16,633 nt of DNA from CAYOLL01 sp964404765 [NCBI: uncultured Gemmatimonadota bacterium] (GTDB taxonomy: Bacteria; 4572-55). The notes under the pieces are model-generated. The model saw nothing but the letters and a program-made list of their open reading frames with translations. It was not told where the DNA came from and ran no database searches. Positions 6,726 to 14,881 of this stretch are shown piece by piece. The position numbers and the translations under genes were made by a program. The stretch's first letter is position 1, and the number at the start of each line of letters is the position of its first letter. The stretch is taken from contig CAYOLL010000136.1 in the NCBI GenBank assembly GCA_964404765.1, forward strand, positions 1 through 16,633, read 5' to 3'.

Positions 6726-7787
6726 TTGGCAAAGCGCGCACTTATTACAGGCATTACCGGTCAGGACGGTTCTTATCTGGCTGAGTTTTTACTGGAAAAA
6801 GACTACGAAGTTTACGGTATGATTCGCCGGGCCAGCAACGAGAACTTGAACCGGATTGAGAAAATTCGTTCCAAAGTGACTTTGCTAAAAGGCGAGTTAA
6901 CAGATTTAATGTCGCTTTTTTCGGTGATGAGCGATGTCAAACCACATGAAATCTATAATCTTGGCGCCATGTCTTTTGTGGGCGATTCGTTTACGCAGCC
7001 GGCTTATACGGTCCAGGTAACCGGCATGGGCGCAGTGAATGTGCTGGAAATATGCAAGCGCATTCTACCGGATGTGCGTTTCTACCAGGCGTCTTCCTCA
7101 GAAATTTTTGGTGAAGTCCGCGAAGTACCACAACGCGAAACCACGCCATTTCAGCCGTCAAGCCCATACGGCTATGCCAAATTACTGGCCCACTATCATA
7201 CCCGTCAATGTCGGCTGGAGGGCCTGTTTGCCACGTGCGGCATTCTTTTTAATCATGAATCGCCACGGCGTGGGTATGAATTTGTCACGCGCAAAATTAC
7301 CGACGCTGTGGCGCGTTATAAATTGGGCCTGGTAAAAGATGCTCAGGCGCCGGTCTTGACGCTGGGTAATTTGGAATCCAAGCGCGATTGGGGCTATGCC
7401 AAAGAATATGTGGAAGGAATGTGGCTGATGTTGCAGCAAAAACAGGCCGGTGAGTATGTCATTGCTACCGGCAAACAAACTTCCATTCGCGATTTTGTCC
7501 GATCTGCTTATGCCCAGGTTGGTATAACCGCCGAGTTTAAGGGTCAGGGTGTAGACGAAAAAGGCTACGATGCCAGTACCGGCGATTTACTCTGTCAAGT
7601 GAGTCCAAAATATTTCCGGCCGGTTGACGTAGTGAATTTATTGGGCGATGCTTCCAAAGCCAAGCGTGAGTTGAATTGGGAACCGCGTGTTTCCGTCCAG
7701 GAATTAGCCGGTTTGATGGTCGAAAACGATCTTAAACTGGTGCAGGAAGAAGTCAGCAAGGGCCGGATTCGTAAGATTTCTAATTAA
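6726..7787 (+). CDS. gmd: GDP-mannose 4,6-dehydratase
   Basis: This 353-residue NADP-dependent short-chain dehydrogenase converts GDP-D-mannose to GDP-4-keto-6-deoxy-mannose, the precursor of GDP-fucose, GDP-rhamnose and related surface sugars. The cofactor loop is GITGQDG (9-15). The catalytic centre shows SSSEIFG (123-129) and YGYAK (Tyr148/Lys152). Signature stretches NHESPRRG, FVTRKIT and LGNLESKRDWGYAKEYVE are typical of Gmd. The start is a TTG with AAGGAG 5 bases upstream; no in-frame ATG comes before the nucleotide loop, so TTG is required. The usual partner genes (fcl, rmd, mannose-1-P guanylyltransferase) are absent here, so the final sugar cannot be told. Confidence 0.93.
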   Translation: MAKRALITGITGQDGSYLAEFLLEKDYEVYGMIRRASNENLNRIEKIRSKVTLLKGELTDLMSLFSVMSDVKPHEIYNLGAMSFVGDSFTQPAYTVQVTGMGAVNVLEICKRILPDVRFYQASSSEIFGEVREVPQRETTPFQPSSPYGYAKLLAHYHTRQCRLEGLFATCGILFNHESPRRGYEFVTRKITDAVARYKLGLVKDAQAPVLTLGNLESKRDWGYAKEYVEGMWLMLQQKQAGEYVIATGKQTSIRDFVRSAYAQVGITAEFKGQGVDEKGYDASTGDLLCQVSPKYFRPVDVVNLLGDASKAKRELNWEPRVSVQELAGLMVENDLKLVQEEVSKGRIRKISN

Positions 7788-7864
7788 ACCCTGCGACTTT
7801 TGTGTTTGCAGTAGCCACGAATTATAAAATTACATCGCAACATTTGCGCTGTCCGCGAGAATGT

Positions 7865-7927
7865 TGTAGCTCAGATTAGCAATCTGAGCATACTTGGAGA
7901 AAGCACAGAATGCTATTCTGTGCTACA
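7865..7927. repeat. Double-hairpin element with TGTAGC...GCTACA ends (copy A)
   Basis: The element opens with TGTAGC and closes with GCTACA. Hairpin 1 is gctcagatt-agc-aatctgagc (7869-7889), a perfect 9-bp stem. Hairpin 2 is agcacagaat-gct-attctgtgct (7902-7924), a perfect 10-bp stem. They are separated by 12 bases. A second element of the same plan but different stem sequence lies at 15140-15193. It occupies the gap before serS and ends 23 bases ahead of the serS ribosome site, so it would lie in the serS leader if transcription starts upstream. Confidence 0.7.
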
Positions 7928-7966
7928 ATTGCGACTTGTCGCGCTATGTAAAGGAGTAACTTTTCC

Positions 7967-9238
7967 ATGTTAGACTTAAAGTTTGTCCGCGACCATTTAG
8001 ACACCGTTCAGCAAGCACTGACCAATCGTAATCAGGCCATGAATTTAGATAAATTTCTGGAACTGGAAAAACGCCGGCGGGATGTTTTGGCTGAGGCAGA
8101 AAGCCTGAAGCATCAACGCAATGTTGTCTCGAAAGAGATCAGTGAGCTAAAAAAAGTCAAACAGGATGCGGAAGACAAAATTGTGGAAATGCGTGGTGTC
8201 GGCGACCGCATCAAGGAGTTGGACGACGAGCTTAAACAAATTGAAGACGCGCTGCACGAAACCCTGACCTATCTGCCCAATATCCCGCATGAATCTGTGC
8301 CGGTCGGTCCCGATGAGACGGCCAACGTCACTGTCCGGCAATGGGGCGAAAAGCCTGCATTTGGTTTTGCGCCGCAGGCCCATTGGGATTTGGGCGCGAA
8401 GCACGATATTTTTGACTTTGCGGCGGCAGCCAAAATCAGTGGCTCCGGCTTCATCGTTAGCAAAGGTTTGGGCGCTCGGCTGGAGCGGGCGCTGATCAAC
8501 TATTTTATTGACACCCACACAACCCGACATGGCTACACTGAAGTGATGCCGCCGTTTTTGGTTACAGCCGAGACGACTTTTGGCACGGGTCAATTGCCAA
8601 AATTCGAGTCGGAGCTTTACAAAACCAAAGACGAAAATTTGTATTTGATCCCCACGGCGGAAGTGCCGGTGACAAACATTCTGCGGGACTTGATTTTAAA
8701 TACAGAGGATTTGCCGATACAATACGTAGCCTATTCGCCCTGCTTTCGGCGAGAGGCCGGGGCGGCCGGTAAGGATACCCGCGGCATGATTCGCGTCCAC
8801 CAATTCAACAAAGTGGAGATGGTGCGTTTTGTTCAACCGGATAAGTCGTGGCAGGCTTTGGAAGACTTAACCGCCAACGCCGAATATTTGTTACAGCAAT
8901 TGGGTTTGCCATACCGTGTCCTTGCATTGTCCACCGGCGATCTGGGTTTTGGTTCCGCCAAAACTTACGATCTGGAAGTGTGGGCGGCCGGCGTAGGCAA
9001 ATGGCTGGAAGTGTCGTCGTGCAGCAATTTTACGGATTTTCAAGCCCGGCGGGCGAATATTCGCTTCCGACCGGAGCCGGGGGCTAAACCGCAATATATT
9101 CATACCCTAAATGGATCGGGTCTGGCATTGCCTCGCGTCGTCATCGGCATTATTGAAAATTTCCAGACCGAAGATGGGCGCATTCGCATTCCCAAAGTTC
9201 TCGCGCCATATATGGGCGGGGTAGAAATGATTGGGTAG
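7967..9238 (+). CDS. serS: Seryl-tRNA synthetase
   Basis: This 423-residue class II aminoacyl-tRNA synthetase charges tRNA-Ser. Residues about 28-105 form the long antiparallel coiled-coil arm that grips the tRNA. The catalytic core shows TAEVPVTN (230-237, serine site), motif 2 FRREAGAAGKDTRG (260-273) with RVHQFNKVE, the EVSSCSNFTDFQARR stretch (348-362) and motif 3 LNGSGLALPR (381-390). The length is normal and no key residue is missing. The ATG follows AAGGAG (7951-7956) by 10 bases. It stands alone between repeat-filled gaps. Confidence 0.96.
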   Translation: MLDLKFVRDHLDTVQQALTNRNQAMNLDKFLELEKRRRDVLAEAESLKHQRNVVSKEISELKKVKQDAEDKIVEMRGVGDRIKELDDELKQIEDALHETLTYLPNIPHESVPVGPDETANVTVRQWGEKPAFGFAPQAHWDLGAKHDIFDFAAAAKISGSGFIVSKGLGARLERALINYFIDTHTTRHGYTEVMPPFLVTAETTFGTGQLPKFESELYKTKDENLYLIPTAEVPVTNILRDLILNTEDLPIQYVAYSPCFRREAGAAGKDTRGMIRVHQFNKVEMVRFVQPDKSWQALEDLTANAEYLLQQLGLPYRVLALSTGDLGFGSAKTYDLEVWAAGVGKWLEVSSCSNFTDFQARRANIRFRPEPGAKPQYIHTLNGSGLALPRVVIGIIENFQTEDGRIRIPKVLAPYMGGVEMIG

Positions 9239-9254
9239 CAGCGTTTTATACTGA

Positions 9255-9391
9255 TTAAGGGTTAGAAGTTGTATTTTAATCCACTGTCATGCCGGAATGT
9301 TTCTATCCGGCATCTTGCTGATATTCAAGAGGATTCCGGCTAAAAACGTGCCGGAATGACACCGCGTACAATTGCAAGTTTTAACCCTTAA
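9255..9391. repeat. Nested inverted repeat downstream of serS
   Basis: The outer arms ttaagggtta (9255-9264) and taacccttaa (9382-9391) are perfect. Inside, a TGTCAT...ATGACA element (9285-9361) carries ccggaat/attccgg-type words at several places. It has the same ends as the repeat at 5215-5285. No gene is visible. It could end serS transcription as a structured 3' end, but it lacks a T run. Confidence 0.6.
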
Positions 9392-9435
9392 CGAGAATAA
9401 CCTGAAAAATTCAAGACTCGGTTAGCCTGAATTAT

Positions 9436-9470
9436 TCACAAGCGCACCACAAAGACTCGAAGGCACGAGG
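9436..9470. repeat. cacaaag/ggcacgagg dispersed repeat
   Basis: This stretch reads as short related words (cacaagcg, cacaaag, ggcacgagg) of the same style as 6661-6698 and 15238-15272. It is non-coding. Its assignment as a dispersed repeat rests only on these in-window resemblances. Confidence 0.35.
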
Positions 9471-9518
9471 AAGAAACAAGTTACGAAAATTTACGTTGAA
9501 AAATAAGGGTTGCAATGC

Positions 9519-9590
9519 TGCTCCTTTCCAAGCGACAAACTTCAATTTGTGACCGCTGTCATTTGGTAAGAATCTTTTTCCAAATAATCC
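9519..9590. repeat. Shortened second copy of the tgctcctttcca repeat family
   Basis: It starts with the same 12 bases as the element at 5175 (tgctcctttcca), then has gacaaa..., cgctgtcatt and gg-aag-aa-ctt blocks in the same order. It lacks the closing inverted half seen in copy 1. It has its own small stem atttgg (9561-9566)/ccaaat. It ends about 20 bases before the 3' end of the minus-strand sulfatase gene. Confidence 0.55.
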
Positions 9591-9608
9591 AGGCTAAATG
9601 CGAGTATG

Positions 9609-11456
9609 CTAATTCTGCGTGCTAAATCGCGACTTTTCGTTGAGGAGAAGCTTCATATCCGCAGGGGAAATTTCCCGGCCTGGTGCGGCTAAAATATTGT
9701 CAAAACTATATTTCTTTAGATAGCCCGGATATAAAGCATACGTGGTTTGATCGGAAATGAAGGCATAATTGACATAACTGGCGATTATTAATCCGGCCCG
9801 TGGTGTTGCCGCAAATAAATTCTGACCGGAACTATAGATTGATGCTGACGTGGTACAACCAAATACATTCTGCATCAGCGTTGGGACAATATCAATATGG
9901 CAAGTGCGGGCATTTATAACACCACCAGGTCGACCGGGCCAGTAAACTAACAGCGGCGTCTGGGTTTGGTACTTAGTAAAATTACTGCCGTGTCCCCAAT
10001 AATTATCGTGATTTTCGTTGAACTCTTCGCCGTGATCACCGGTAATAATCAAGATGGTATTTTCTTGCAGTCCGGCTTCGGCCAGGGCGGCGATGAGCTC
10101 GGCAATCAGCGAGTCGAGATAGTTGACCGCGTTTTTGTAGCGATTGCGAAACGGCGTGCCATCCAATTCAGCCGTTAGCTCGGGGAAACTGATCTGCTGT
10201 GTCGGCGTGTAGATTTCCGGGCGATCCGGCGGATAAAAATATTTGTGATGGGTGGATTCGTAGAAAACCATGCCCATAAACGGTCGATTTGGGTCACGCT
10301 CGTTCTTTAAAAATTCAATAAAGCGCTTGTTCATCGTCGCATCCGCTTGCCAGGCCGGCTTAACCGAGATAATTTGCAAATCGGCCTGGGTGTTGCGAAA
10401 GACGGTTTCCTGCAGTTTGAAGCGATGCAGCTCGGTTGTCGACAAAAAGCGGAACTGGTAATTGTTTTTGGCGGCTGTTTCCAGCAAAACCGGTGCACCG
10501 ACAGCGGCCGGATTGGCTCCAATCGTAAACCAATAGGTCGGAGCCAGCCCGTAAAAAATGGAAAAAATGCCGGTCGTGGTGACATTACCGCCGCTGAGAT
10601 GGTTTTGAAAAACAGACGATTTTTGTGCCAACGCAGCCATATTCGGCGTGATAACGCTGTCGAGCATATCGAACCGCCAACTTTCCAGAATAATAAAAAG
10701 GATATTGGGTGAGTTTTGGGGCGTTTGGCATTGGCAATCGGTCAGCGGATAGGTTAGTGTGGTTTGGCTGTCGGTTTGCAGGAACGCTGCGGTTTGATGG
10801 GAAGTTTTGGCCAGTCCCAGTTTTTTGAGAAAGCCATGCGCCCGTACGGGGAAATAAAGCGGCAGATGCGGCGTAATACCGGTAATGCTGTAATCATCAT
10901 TTTCAAAAGCCCAGGCATGGATGAACTGACCGAGGCAAAAACAAAGTGCGCCCATCCCGGTGAGTTGCAACGCCCGCCGCCAGGAAAACACGGTTGTCAA
11001 ACGGCGTTCGATCCAGCGAATCAGGCTAATCTGAATGGCGCTAAACAGAACAGGCAGACCAAAAATGCCCAGGGTCATCCAAATCGTAATACCAAAATCA
11101 TCATTGGCTGTAAAAAACAGTTCGATAAAAAACGGATTGATGTGAAAACGATAAATGTCATAAACAACCTGATCAATAATTAGCAATGAAAACGTCAGGG
11201 CAAAAGTAATAACGCATAATCCATAAACAAGGCGACGGCTAAAGCTAAACACCAGGCTGATCAAAAACCAGCCCAAACAGCAGGCGAAGGCATAACCCCA
11301 CAAGCCGGTCGGGACATACAGCCATTGCCGCCATGAGGCAATCAAATCAAAATGGCCGGCGTAACGCAGGCTAACGATGAAAATGAGGGCGGAATTCAAC
11401 AGCGTCAGCCAGAGTAATGTTAACAGGGTTTGGCGGAATCGGATGGGAAATTGCAT
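9609..11456 (-). CDS. YejM/PbgA-like inner-membrane sulfatase-family protein
   Basis: This 615-residue protein has about five N-terminal membrane segments (roughly 11-31, 51-71, 78-98, 125-148, 165-183) and then a large periplasmic alkaline-phosphatase/sulfatase domain (about 250-560). The order and spelling (DUF3413-type membrane part, SGGNVTTTGIFSIFYGL, HIDIVPTLMQN, SSGQNLF) match E. coli YejM/PbgA, which governs LPS synthesis via LapB/FtsH. E. coli YejM has lost metal ligands. Here Glu258 (ILESW), a Thr cluster 293-295 and GDHGEEF (473-479) appear intact, so phospho-transfer or hydrolase activity is plausible. The start is the first ATG; the upstream ribosome site is weak (GAGAT). It is divergent from the large gene at 11599. 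No LPS genes adjoin it, so the envelope role is inferred from the family. Confidence 0.85.
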   Translation of the reverse strand: MQFPIRFRQTLLTLLWLTLLNSALIFIVSLRYAGHFDLIASWRQWLYVPTGLWGYAFACCLGWFLISLVFSFSRRLVYGLCVITFALTFSLLIIDQVVYDIYRFHINPFFIELFFTANDDFGITIWMTLGIFGLPVLFSAIQISLIRWIERRLTTVFSWRRALQLTGMGALCFCLGQFIHAWAFENDDYSITGITPHLPLYFPVRAHGFLKKLGLAKTSHQTAAFLQTDSQTTLTYPLTDCQCQTPQNSPNILFIILESWRFDMLDSVITPNMAALAQKSSVFQNHLSGGNVTTTGIFSIFYGLAPTYWFTIGANPAAVGAPVLLETAAKNNYQFRFLSTTELHRFKLQETVFRNTQADLQIISVKPAWQADATMNKRFIEFLKNERDPNRPFMGMVFYESTHHKYFYPPDRPEIYTPTQQISFPELTAELDGTPFRNRYKNAVNYLDSLIAELIAALAEAGLQENTILIITGDHGEEFNENHDNYWGHGSNFTKYQTQTPLLVYWPGRPGGVINARTCHIDIVPTLMQNVFGCTTSASIYSSGQNLFAATPRAGLIIASYVNYAFISDQTTYALYPGYLKKYSFDNILAAPGREISPADMKLLLNEKSRFSTQN

Positions 11457-11531
11457 TATTTAATCTCACGTACGAAATCATTTTTAGTAAATGTTGCAAG
11501 ATAAGCAGAAAAACGATAATTTACAACATGC

Positions 11532-11560
11532 TTGCAAAACACTCCCCATCAAAATACGAT
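11532..11560 (+). promoter_or_regulatory. Weak promoter candidate in the divergent gap
   Basis: TTGCAA (11532-11537) is followed after 17 bases by TACGAT (11555-11560). Each box matches the sigma-70 consensus at four of six positions. It precedes the preferred start of the large plus-strand gene by about 40 bases. Confidence 0.3.
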
Positions 11561-11598
11561 TAATTCTGGTTAAAGTTAAAAGGATCCGGCTAAAAATT

Positions 11599-13680
11599 AT
11601 GGCTGCTATAAACGGAAAAACTTATACGATTTTAAAGCGACTGCCCCACTTCTTCGACCCATACGAAGCCGGCCCGACGCTGGTTCAGTTGGTGGAAGTT
11701 TTTGGCCACTTGCTTGAGGACGCCGAAGAAGACGCCTACCGCGTTTTGCGCGCCCATCATGTGGAAACTGCCGACAACGAGGGTTCGCGCGGGTTTACTG
11801 CGCCGGTCGCTACTCACGGCGATTTGGACAAAGTTCTCTATTTATACCTGGCGGCTTTGGGCGGCACATCGCAATTGGTGCAGATGAACCCGCGCTTTAC
11901 AGTGCGTTCATTTCAGGCCCGCCGGCTGGCGCAACTGCTGACGGAAGACCCGGAGCCGATTAACCATTATCTTCGGACCGGATTGCAACCGGAAAGCCTG
12001 AAGCTGCTTCAACGCTATCATGTCAAAAATGCGGCGGTGCTGCCGGTCGAGATTAAACCGAATTTTGTGCTGGCATTGGCCCTGCATAAAACACCGCTGG
12101 CGGTTTATGTCTACGACCTGTTGACCGGGCCGTCCGCGGCGCTCAAGAAAATGCTTTCGGCCTATGCCGGTATCGACTCACTTGACACAACTTTGCAGAC
12201 TGCTGTGGCAGATGGGCTGAATACCTATTTGCTGCGAGACTTTGGATTTTACAAGAAAAATGCGGCGCTATTAGATATGCTGGCGCTGTCAGACACCACG
12301 CGACAACTTTTATTCAGCCTGAATCAGGAGCTTTTGCGTCAAAAAGCGGCAGGTTTGACCAATCCCGACGAAAAACAGCGGCTATTGGATGCGCTGGATA
12401 ATGCCGAGCCCATGCCGTCACCTGTTGGCGATGACTTATTACGCCAAAATCGACTGCTATTAGAGGCAGGCTTTGCCCCCTATTTCCGTGCCAGCGATAT
12501 CCCGTCTCTTAACACCGTGCGACAAACATTGGCCGATGAATTGAACCGGCTGCTGACCACGACCGATATGTTTGACCCGGCCCGATTTGTCGAATCCGTC
12601 AGCGAGCAATATCCTTACATGGCGAAGCGATTTAAAAACGACCCGCTTATTCTGAATCGCTGGTTGTTGGAAAGCGCCTATCCAAATGAAATCGAAAAAA
12701 GCTATGCGCCGTATCGCGAGCGGATGCGCAATCTAATCCGGGTTTTACGGCGTGGGGCGGCGACGCGGCAGGGAATTGTGGATATAGTTGCGGCCAATCT
12801 GGGCATTATCGGCGATGATCCGGCGGCGAAAGCGGCGCGGACACGCATTATCATTGATGAATTTGCGCCGGTCTACAAAGATTTTTTTCAGGGGCCGCTG
12901 CGCTTTGATGCCGAGTTTGAGGTCAACAATACCAATCCGGTGTCTGTCGAACCGGAAATCTGGTTGACCATGGCGGGGTTGCCGGCTAAAACAGGCATCA
13001 AAGGTCTGGCTAACCTGATTTTTGAGGACACCAACAGTGGCGGGCGCGTGCGTTTTTCGGATCGTATTTATCCCAAAGATCGCCTGTTTCTGAAAGGCGA
13101 CACGGTTTTGCTGAACGGGATCAAGCCGGGTGTGCAGATGGATGGCAAGGTGCCGAGACTGTTGCCGGGGGCAGGTCACTGGCGCTTCACCGCCGATGTC
13201 GTTGCGGCTGACAACAAAATCTACCCCATTGGCCGCTTTGACCATCCACTGGCGTTGTTTGACCAAAGCGTCTGGACTCTGGAAAATCCGGTTATTCAAG
13301 TCCAGATTGTTTCTTACAAATATACGCCCGGTCGTTTTAAAGTCACGGTACCGTGGCATATACCGGGTTTTACCGACAAATTTGAGGAAACCGAAGACCA
13401 TCCACGCCAACAAATTGCCGCGCTGGTCAATAAAGTGAAAGCTGCGGGCATTCTGGCGCAAATTGCCTACGTTCAGGATTTTCGGGAAGATCATGCGTTG
13501 GGCGACCGACTCCACTTTGCTGTGCGGGACGGCATCTTTACCCAGCGACACCTTTTAGCCGACAAATTCTCCTTTGAGAGCCGTCAGACCGATCGCGAAG
13601 ATCACAATAGCAGCGACCGATTTATTCTGTCCGGTTGTCTGGATTATACCAGTTTTGACAGTCAGAATACTTTTGCCTGA
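11599..13680 (+). CDS. Large protein of unclear function, possibly phage-tail-like structural
   Basis: This soluble protein of 693 residues (preferred start) has a helical first half (1-410) and a beta-rich second half (430-690). I do not recognise a catalytic motif. The N-terminal stretch HFFDPYEAGPTLVQLVEVF, the central LIRVLRRGAATRQGIVDIVAANLGI (379-403) and the end DYTSFDSQNTFA resemble proteins annotated as phage tail or baseplate-like in diverse bacteria; this is memory-based and unproven. There are no signal peptide or membrane segments. A longer form from ATG 11491 adds 36 basic residues without a ribosome site; ATG 11599 has AGGA 14 bases upstream, rather far. No other phage or injection-system gene is adjacent, so the partner genes, if any, are elsewhere. 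Confidence 0.75.
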   Translation: MAAINGKTYTILKRLPHFFDPYEAGPTLVQLVEVFGHLLEDAEEDAYRVLRAHHVETADNEGSRGFTAPVATHGDLDKVLYLYLAALGGTSQLVQMNPRFTVRSFQARRLAQLLTEDPEPINHYLRTGLQPESLKLLQRYHVKNAAVLPVEIKPNFVLALALHKTPLAVYVYDLLTGPSAALKKMLSAYAGIDSLDTTLQTAVADGLNTYLLRDFGFYKKNAALLDMLALSDTTRQLLFSLNQELLRQKAAGLTNPDEKQRLLDALDNAEPMPSPVGDDLLRQNRLLLEAGFAPYFRASDIPSLNTVRQTLADELNRLLTTTDMFDPARFVESVSEQYPYMAKRFKNDPLILNRWLLESAYPNEIEKSYAPYRERMRNLIRVLRRGAATRQGIVDIVAANLGIIGDDPAAKAARTRIIIDEFAPVYKDFFQGPLRFDAEFEVNNTNPVSVEPEIWLTMAGLPAKTGIKGLANLIFEDTNSGGRVRFSDRIYPKDRLFLKGDTVLLNGIKPGVQMDGKVPRLLPGAGHWRFTADVVAADNKIYPIGRFDHPLALFDQSVWTLENPVIQVQIVSYKYTPGRFKVTVPWHIPGFTDKFEETEDHPRQQIAALVNKVKAAGILAQIAYVQDFREDHALGDRLHFAVRDGIFTQRHLLADKFSFESRQTDREDHNSSDRFILSGCLDYTSFDSQNTFA

Positions 13681-13729
13681 GATTCAAATGGCGCACGGAA
13701 GCCTTGCGATTTTCCGTATCGCCCACGTT

Positions 13730-14149
13730 CTATTTCGTAGCCTCGCAGTTAATCCAACCGGAATCGCCGTCTGCATAGTGTTCTTTTTTCCAAATCGGCA
13801 CGCGGCTTTTAATTTCGTCAATGATGTACGCGCAGGCGGAAAAAGCCGCCTGGCGATGCCGGGCCGTCACGCCTACCCAAACTGCCATATCACCGATTTC
13901 CAGGCAACCGACGCGATGTACAGCCCATGCGGCAACGATGTCAAATTTTTGGGCTGCCTCGGTCAGAATAATTGCGGCCTCTTTAGCAGCCAAAGGCTCG
14001 TAAGCCTCGTACTCCAATCGCAATACCGCCCGACCTTCGTTATGATTGCGTACCCAGCCTTCAAAAGCCACAAAAGCGCCGCTAACAACATCGGCCATAT
14101 CCGTTTTTAGCTGCGCCGCATCAATCTTGGTACTGCTAATGGCAAACAT
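13730..14149 (-). CDS. moaE: Molybdopterin synthase catalytic subunit MoaE
   Basis: MoaE (139 residues) with MoaD adds two sulfurs to cyclic pyranopterin monophosphate to make molybdopterin. Signature blocks are FEGWVRNHNEG (29-39), LEYEAYEPLA (45-54), AVHRVGCLEIGDMAVWVGV (76-94) and IKSRVPIWKKE (113-123) with the two catalytic lysines K114 and K121, spaced as in E. coli (119 and 126). It is the last gene of moaC-moaD-moaE, and its start lies one base after the moaD stop. It converges on the large plus-strand gene with only 49 bases between the stops and no clear terminator. Confidence 0.94.
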   Translation of the reverse strand: MFAISSTKIDAAQLKTDMADVVSGAFVAFEGWVRNHNEGRAVLRLEYEAYEPLAAKEAAIILTEAAQKFDIVAAWAVHRVGCLEIGDMAVWVGVTARHRQAAFSACAYIIDEIKSRVPIWKKEHYADGDSGWINCEATK

Positions 14150-14150
14150 C

Positions 14151-14396
14151 TTAACCTCCTGCTACCGGCGGAATAAATACAATCAAATCGCCTTCGACTA
14201 TCGGCTGCGTCCAATCTGTAAAAGCATCGTTAACGGCAACTTTTAAACTGTTTGGGGTGAATTTAAGCTGGTGTCGCTGTTGCAATTCGGTGTATAAATC
14301 GGCTACGGTTACGGCAGAGGTCGCCACGTCTTCCCGGTCACAGCCGCATTGCTCGCGCAGAATGGCGAAATATTGTACGGTTATCTGTTTGGTCAT
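14151..14396 (-). CDS. moaD: Molybdopterin synthase sulfur carrier MoaD
   Basis: This 81-residue ubiquitin-like sulfur carrier ends in PPVAGG. The terminal GlyGly is adenylated and thiocarboxylated, then delivers sulfur to MoaE. The start codon overlaps the moaC stop (ATGA), and the stop is followed one base later by moaE, so the three are translationally coupled. Length and end are normal for the family. Confidence 0.93.
   Translation of the reverse strand: MTKQITVQYFAILREQCGCDREDVATSAVTVADLYTELQQRHQLKFTPNSLKVAVNDAFTDWTQPIVEGDLIVFIPPVAGG
14154..14160 (-). promoter_or_regulatory. moaE ribosome site embedded in the moaD GlyGly codons
   Basis: On the minus strand A-GGA-GGT, which includes the codons for the terminal Gly-Gly of MoaD, reads AGGAGGT. 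It stands 4-5 bases before the moaE ATG. One sequence therefore serves as an essential protein motif and as a near-perfect Shine-Dalgarno. Confidence 0.8.
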
Positions 14397-14881
14397 ATCA
14401 CATCTGCTTTCTCGTCAAATTTAAAATCGCTCTTGCCGCCGCTCTTTTCCAGCAGTCGAATCTCCTTAATCACAATATCATGCGAAAGCGCTTTGCACAT
14501 ATCGTAAACGGTGAGGGCCGCTGCGGTTGCGCCGGTCAAGGCTTCCATTTCCACGCCTGTTTTGTGCTGCACGGCCGTCCGGCATTCGATCACCACTTCG
14601 CGCTGCGCATTCAGCTCGATGGTTATTTTACAATCTTCCAGGCCGATGGGATGACAGAAAGGGATGAGTTCACCGGTTTTTTTAGCAGCCATGACACCGG
14701 CAATAATCGCTGTTTGGAAGACCGCGCCCTTTTTTGAATTGATCTCCCGCCCGTCAAAAAGGGCCAATATCGCTTCGGGCAGAATCACGATAGCCCGGGC
14801 TTTGGCGATACGCTTCGTAACGGGCTTGTCGCTTACGTCAACCATCGTCGGCTGATTTTTGGCATCAAGATGAGTTAGCAT
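14393..14881 (-). CDS. moaC: Cyclic pyranopterin monophosphate synthase MoaC
   Basis: MoaC (162 residues) converts the MoaA product, 3',8-cyclo-GTP, to cyclic pyranopterin monophosphate. Typical blocks are MVDVSDKPVTKRIAKARA (13-30), IPFCHPIGLEDC (73-84), KTGVEMEALTGATAAALTVYDMCKAL (107-132) and LLEKSGGKSDF (143-153). The ATG gives the usual start LTHLDxxxxPxMVDVS; only a weak AAAGG is seen upstream. moaA is not in the window. It leads the operon and overlaps moaD by 4 bases. Confidence 0.94.
   Translation of the reverse strand: MLTHLDAKNQPTMVDVSDKPVTKRIAKARAIVILPEAILALFDGREINSKKGAVFQTAIIAGVMAAKKTGELIPFCHPIGLEDCKITIELNAQREVVIECRTAVQHKTGVEMEALTGATAAALTVYDMCKALSHDIVIKEIRLLEKSGGKSDFKFDEKADVI

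Noticed and set aside
7788-7966. tRNA gene or small RNA in the gap before serS
   Set aside because: The two perfect hairpins do not form a cloverleaf and there is no T-arm GTTC motif; they fit a dispersed repeat better.
11491-11598. Longer N-terminus for the large plus-strand protein
   Set aside because: The extra 36 residues are unusually basic, lack a ribosome site and cover the likely promoter region.
12745-13551. 268-residue open frame opposite the large plus-strand gene
   Set aside because: It is a shadow frame. The plus-strand frame is longer, continuous and shows sensible secondary-structure patterns.
13681-13729. Bidirectional terminator between the large gene and moaE
   Set aside because: Only a 6-bp stem (acggaa/ttccgt) with an 11-base loop and no T run is present, so it is too weak to call.
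13574-14110. 178-residue plus-strand frame overlapping moaE
   Set aside because: It lies opposite moaE, which has its full signature, and overlaps the end of the upstream gene without a ribosome site.
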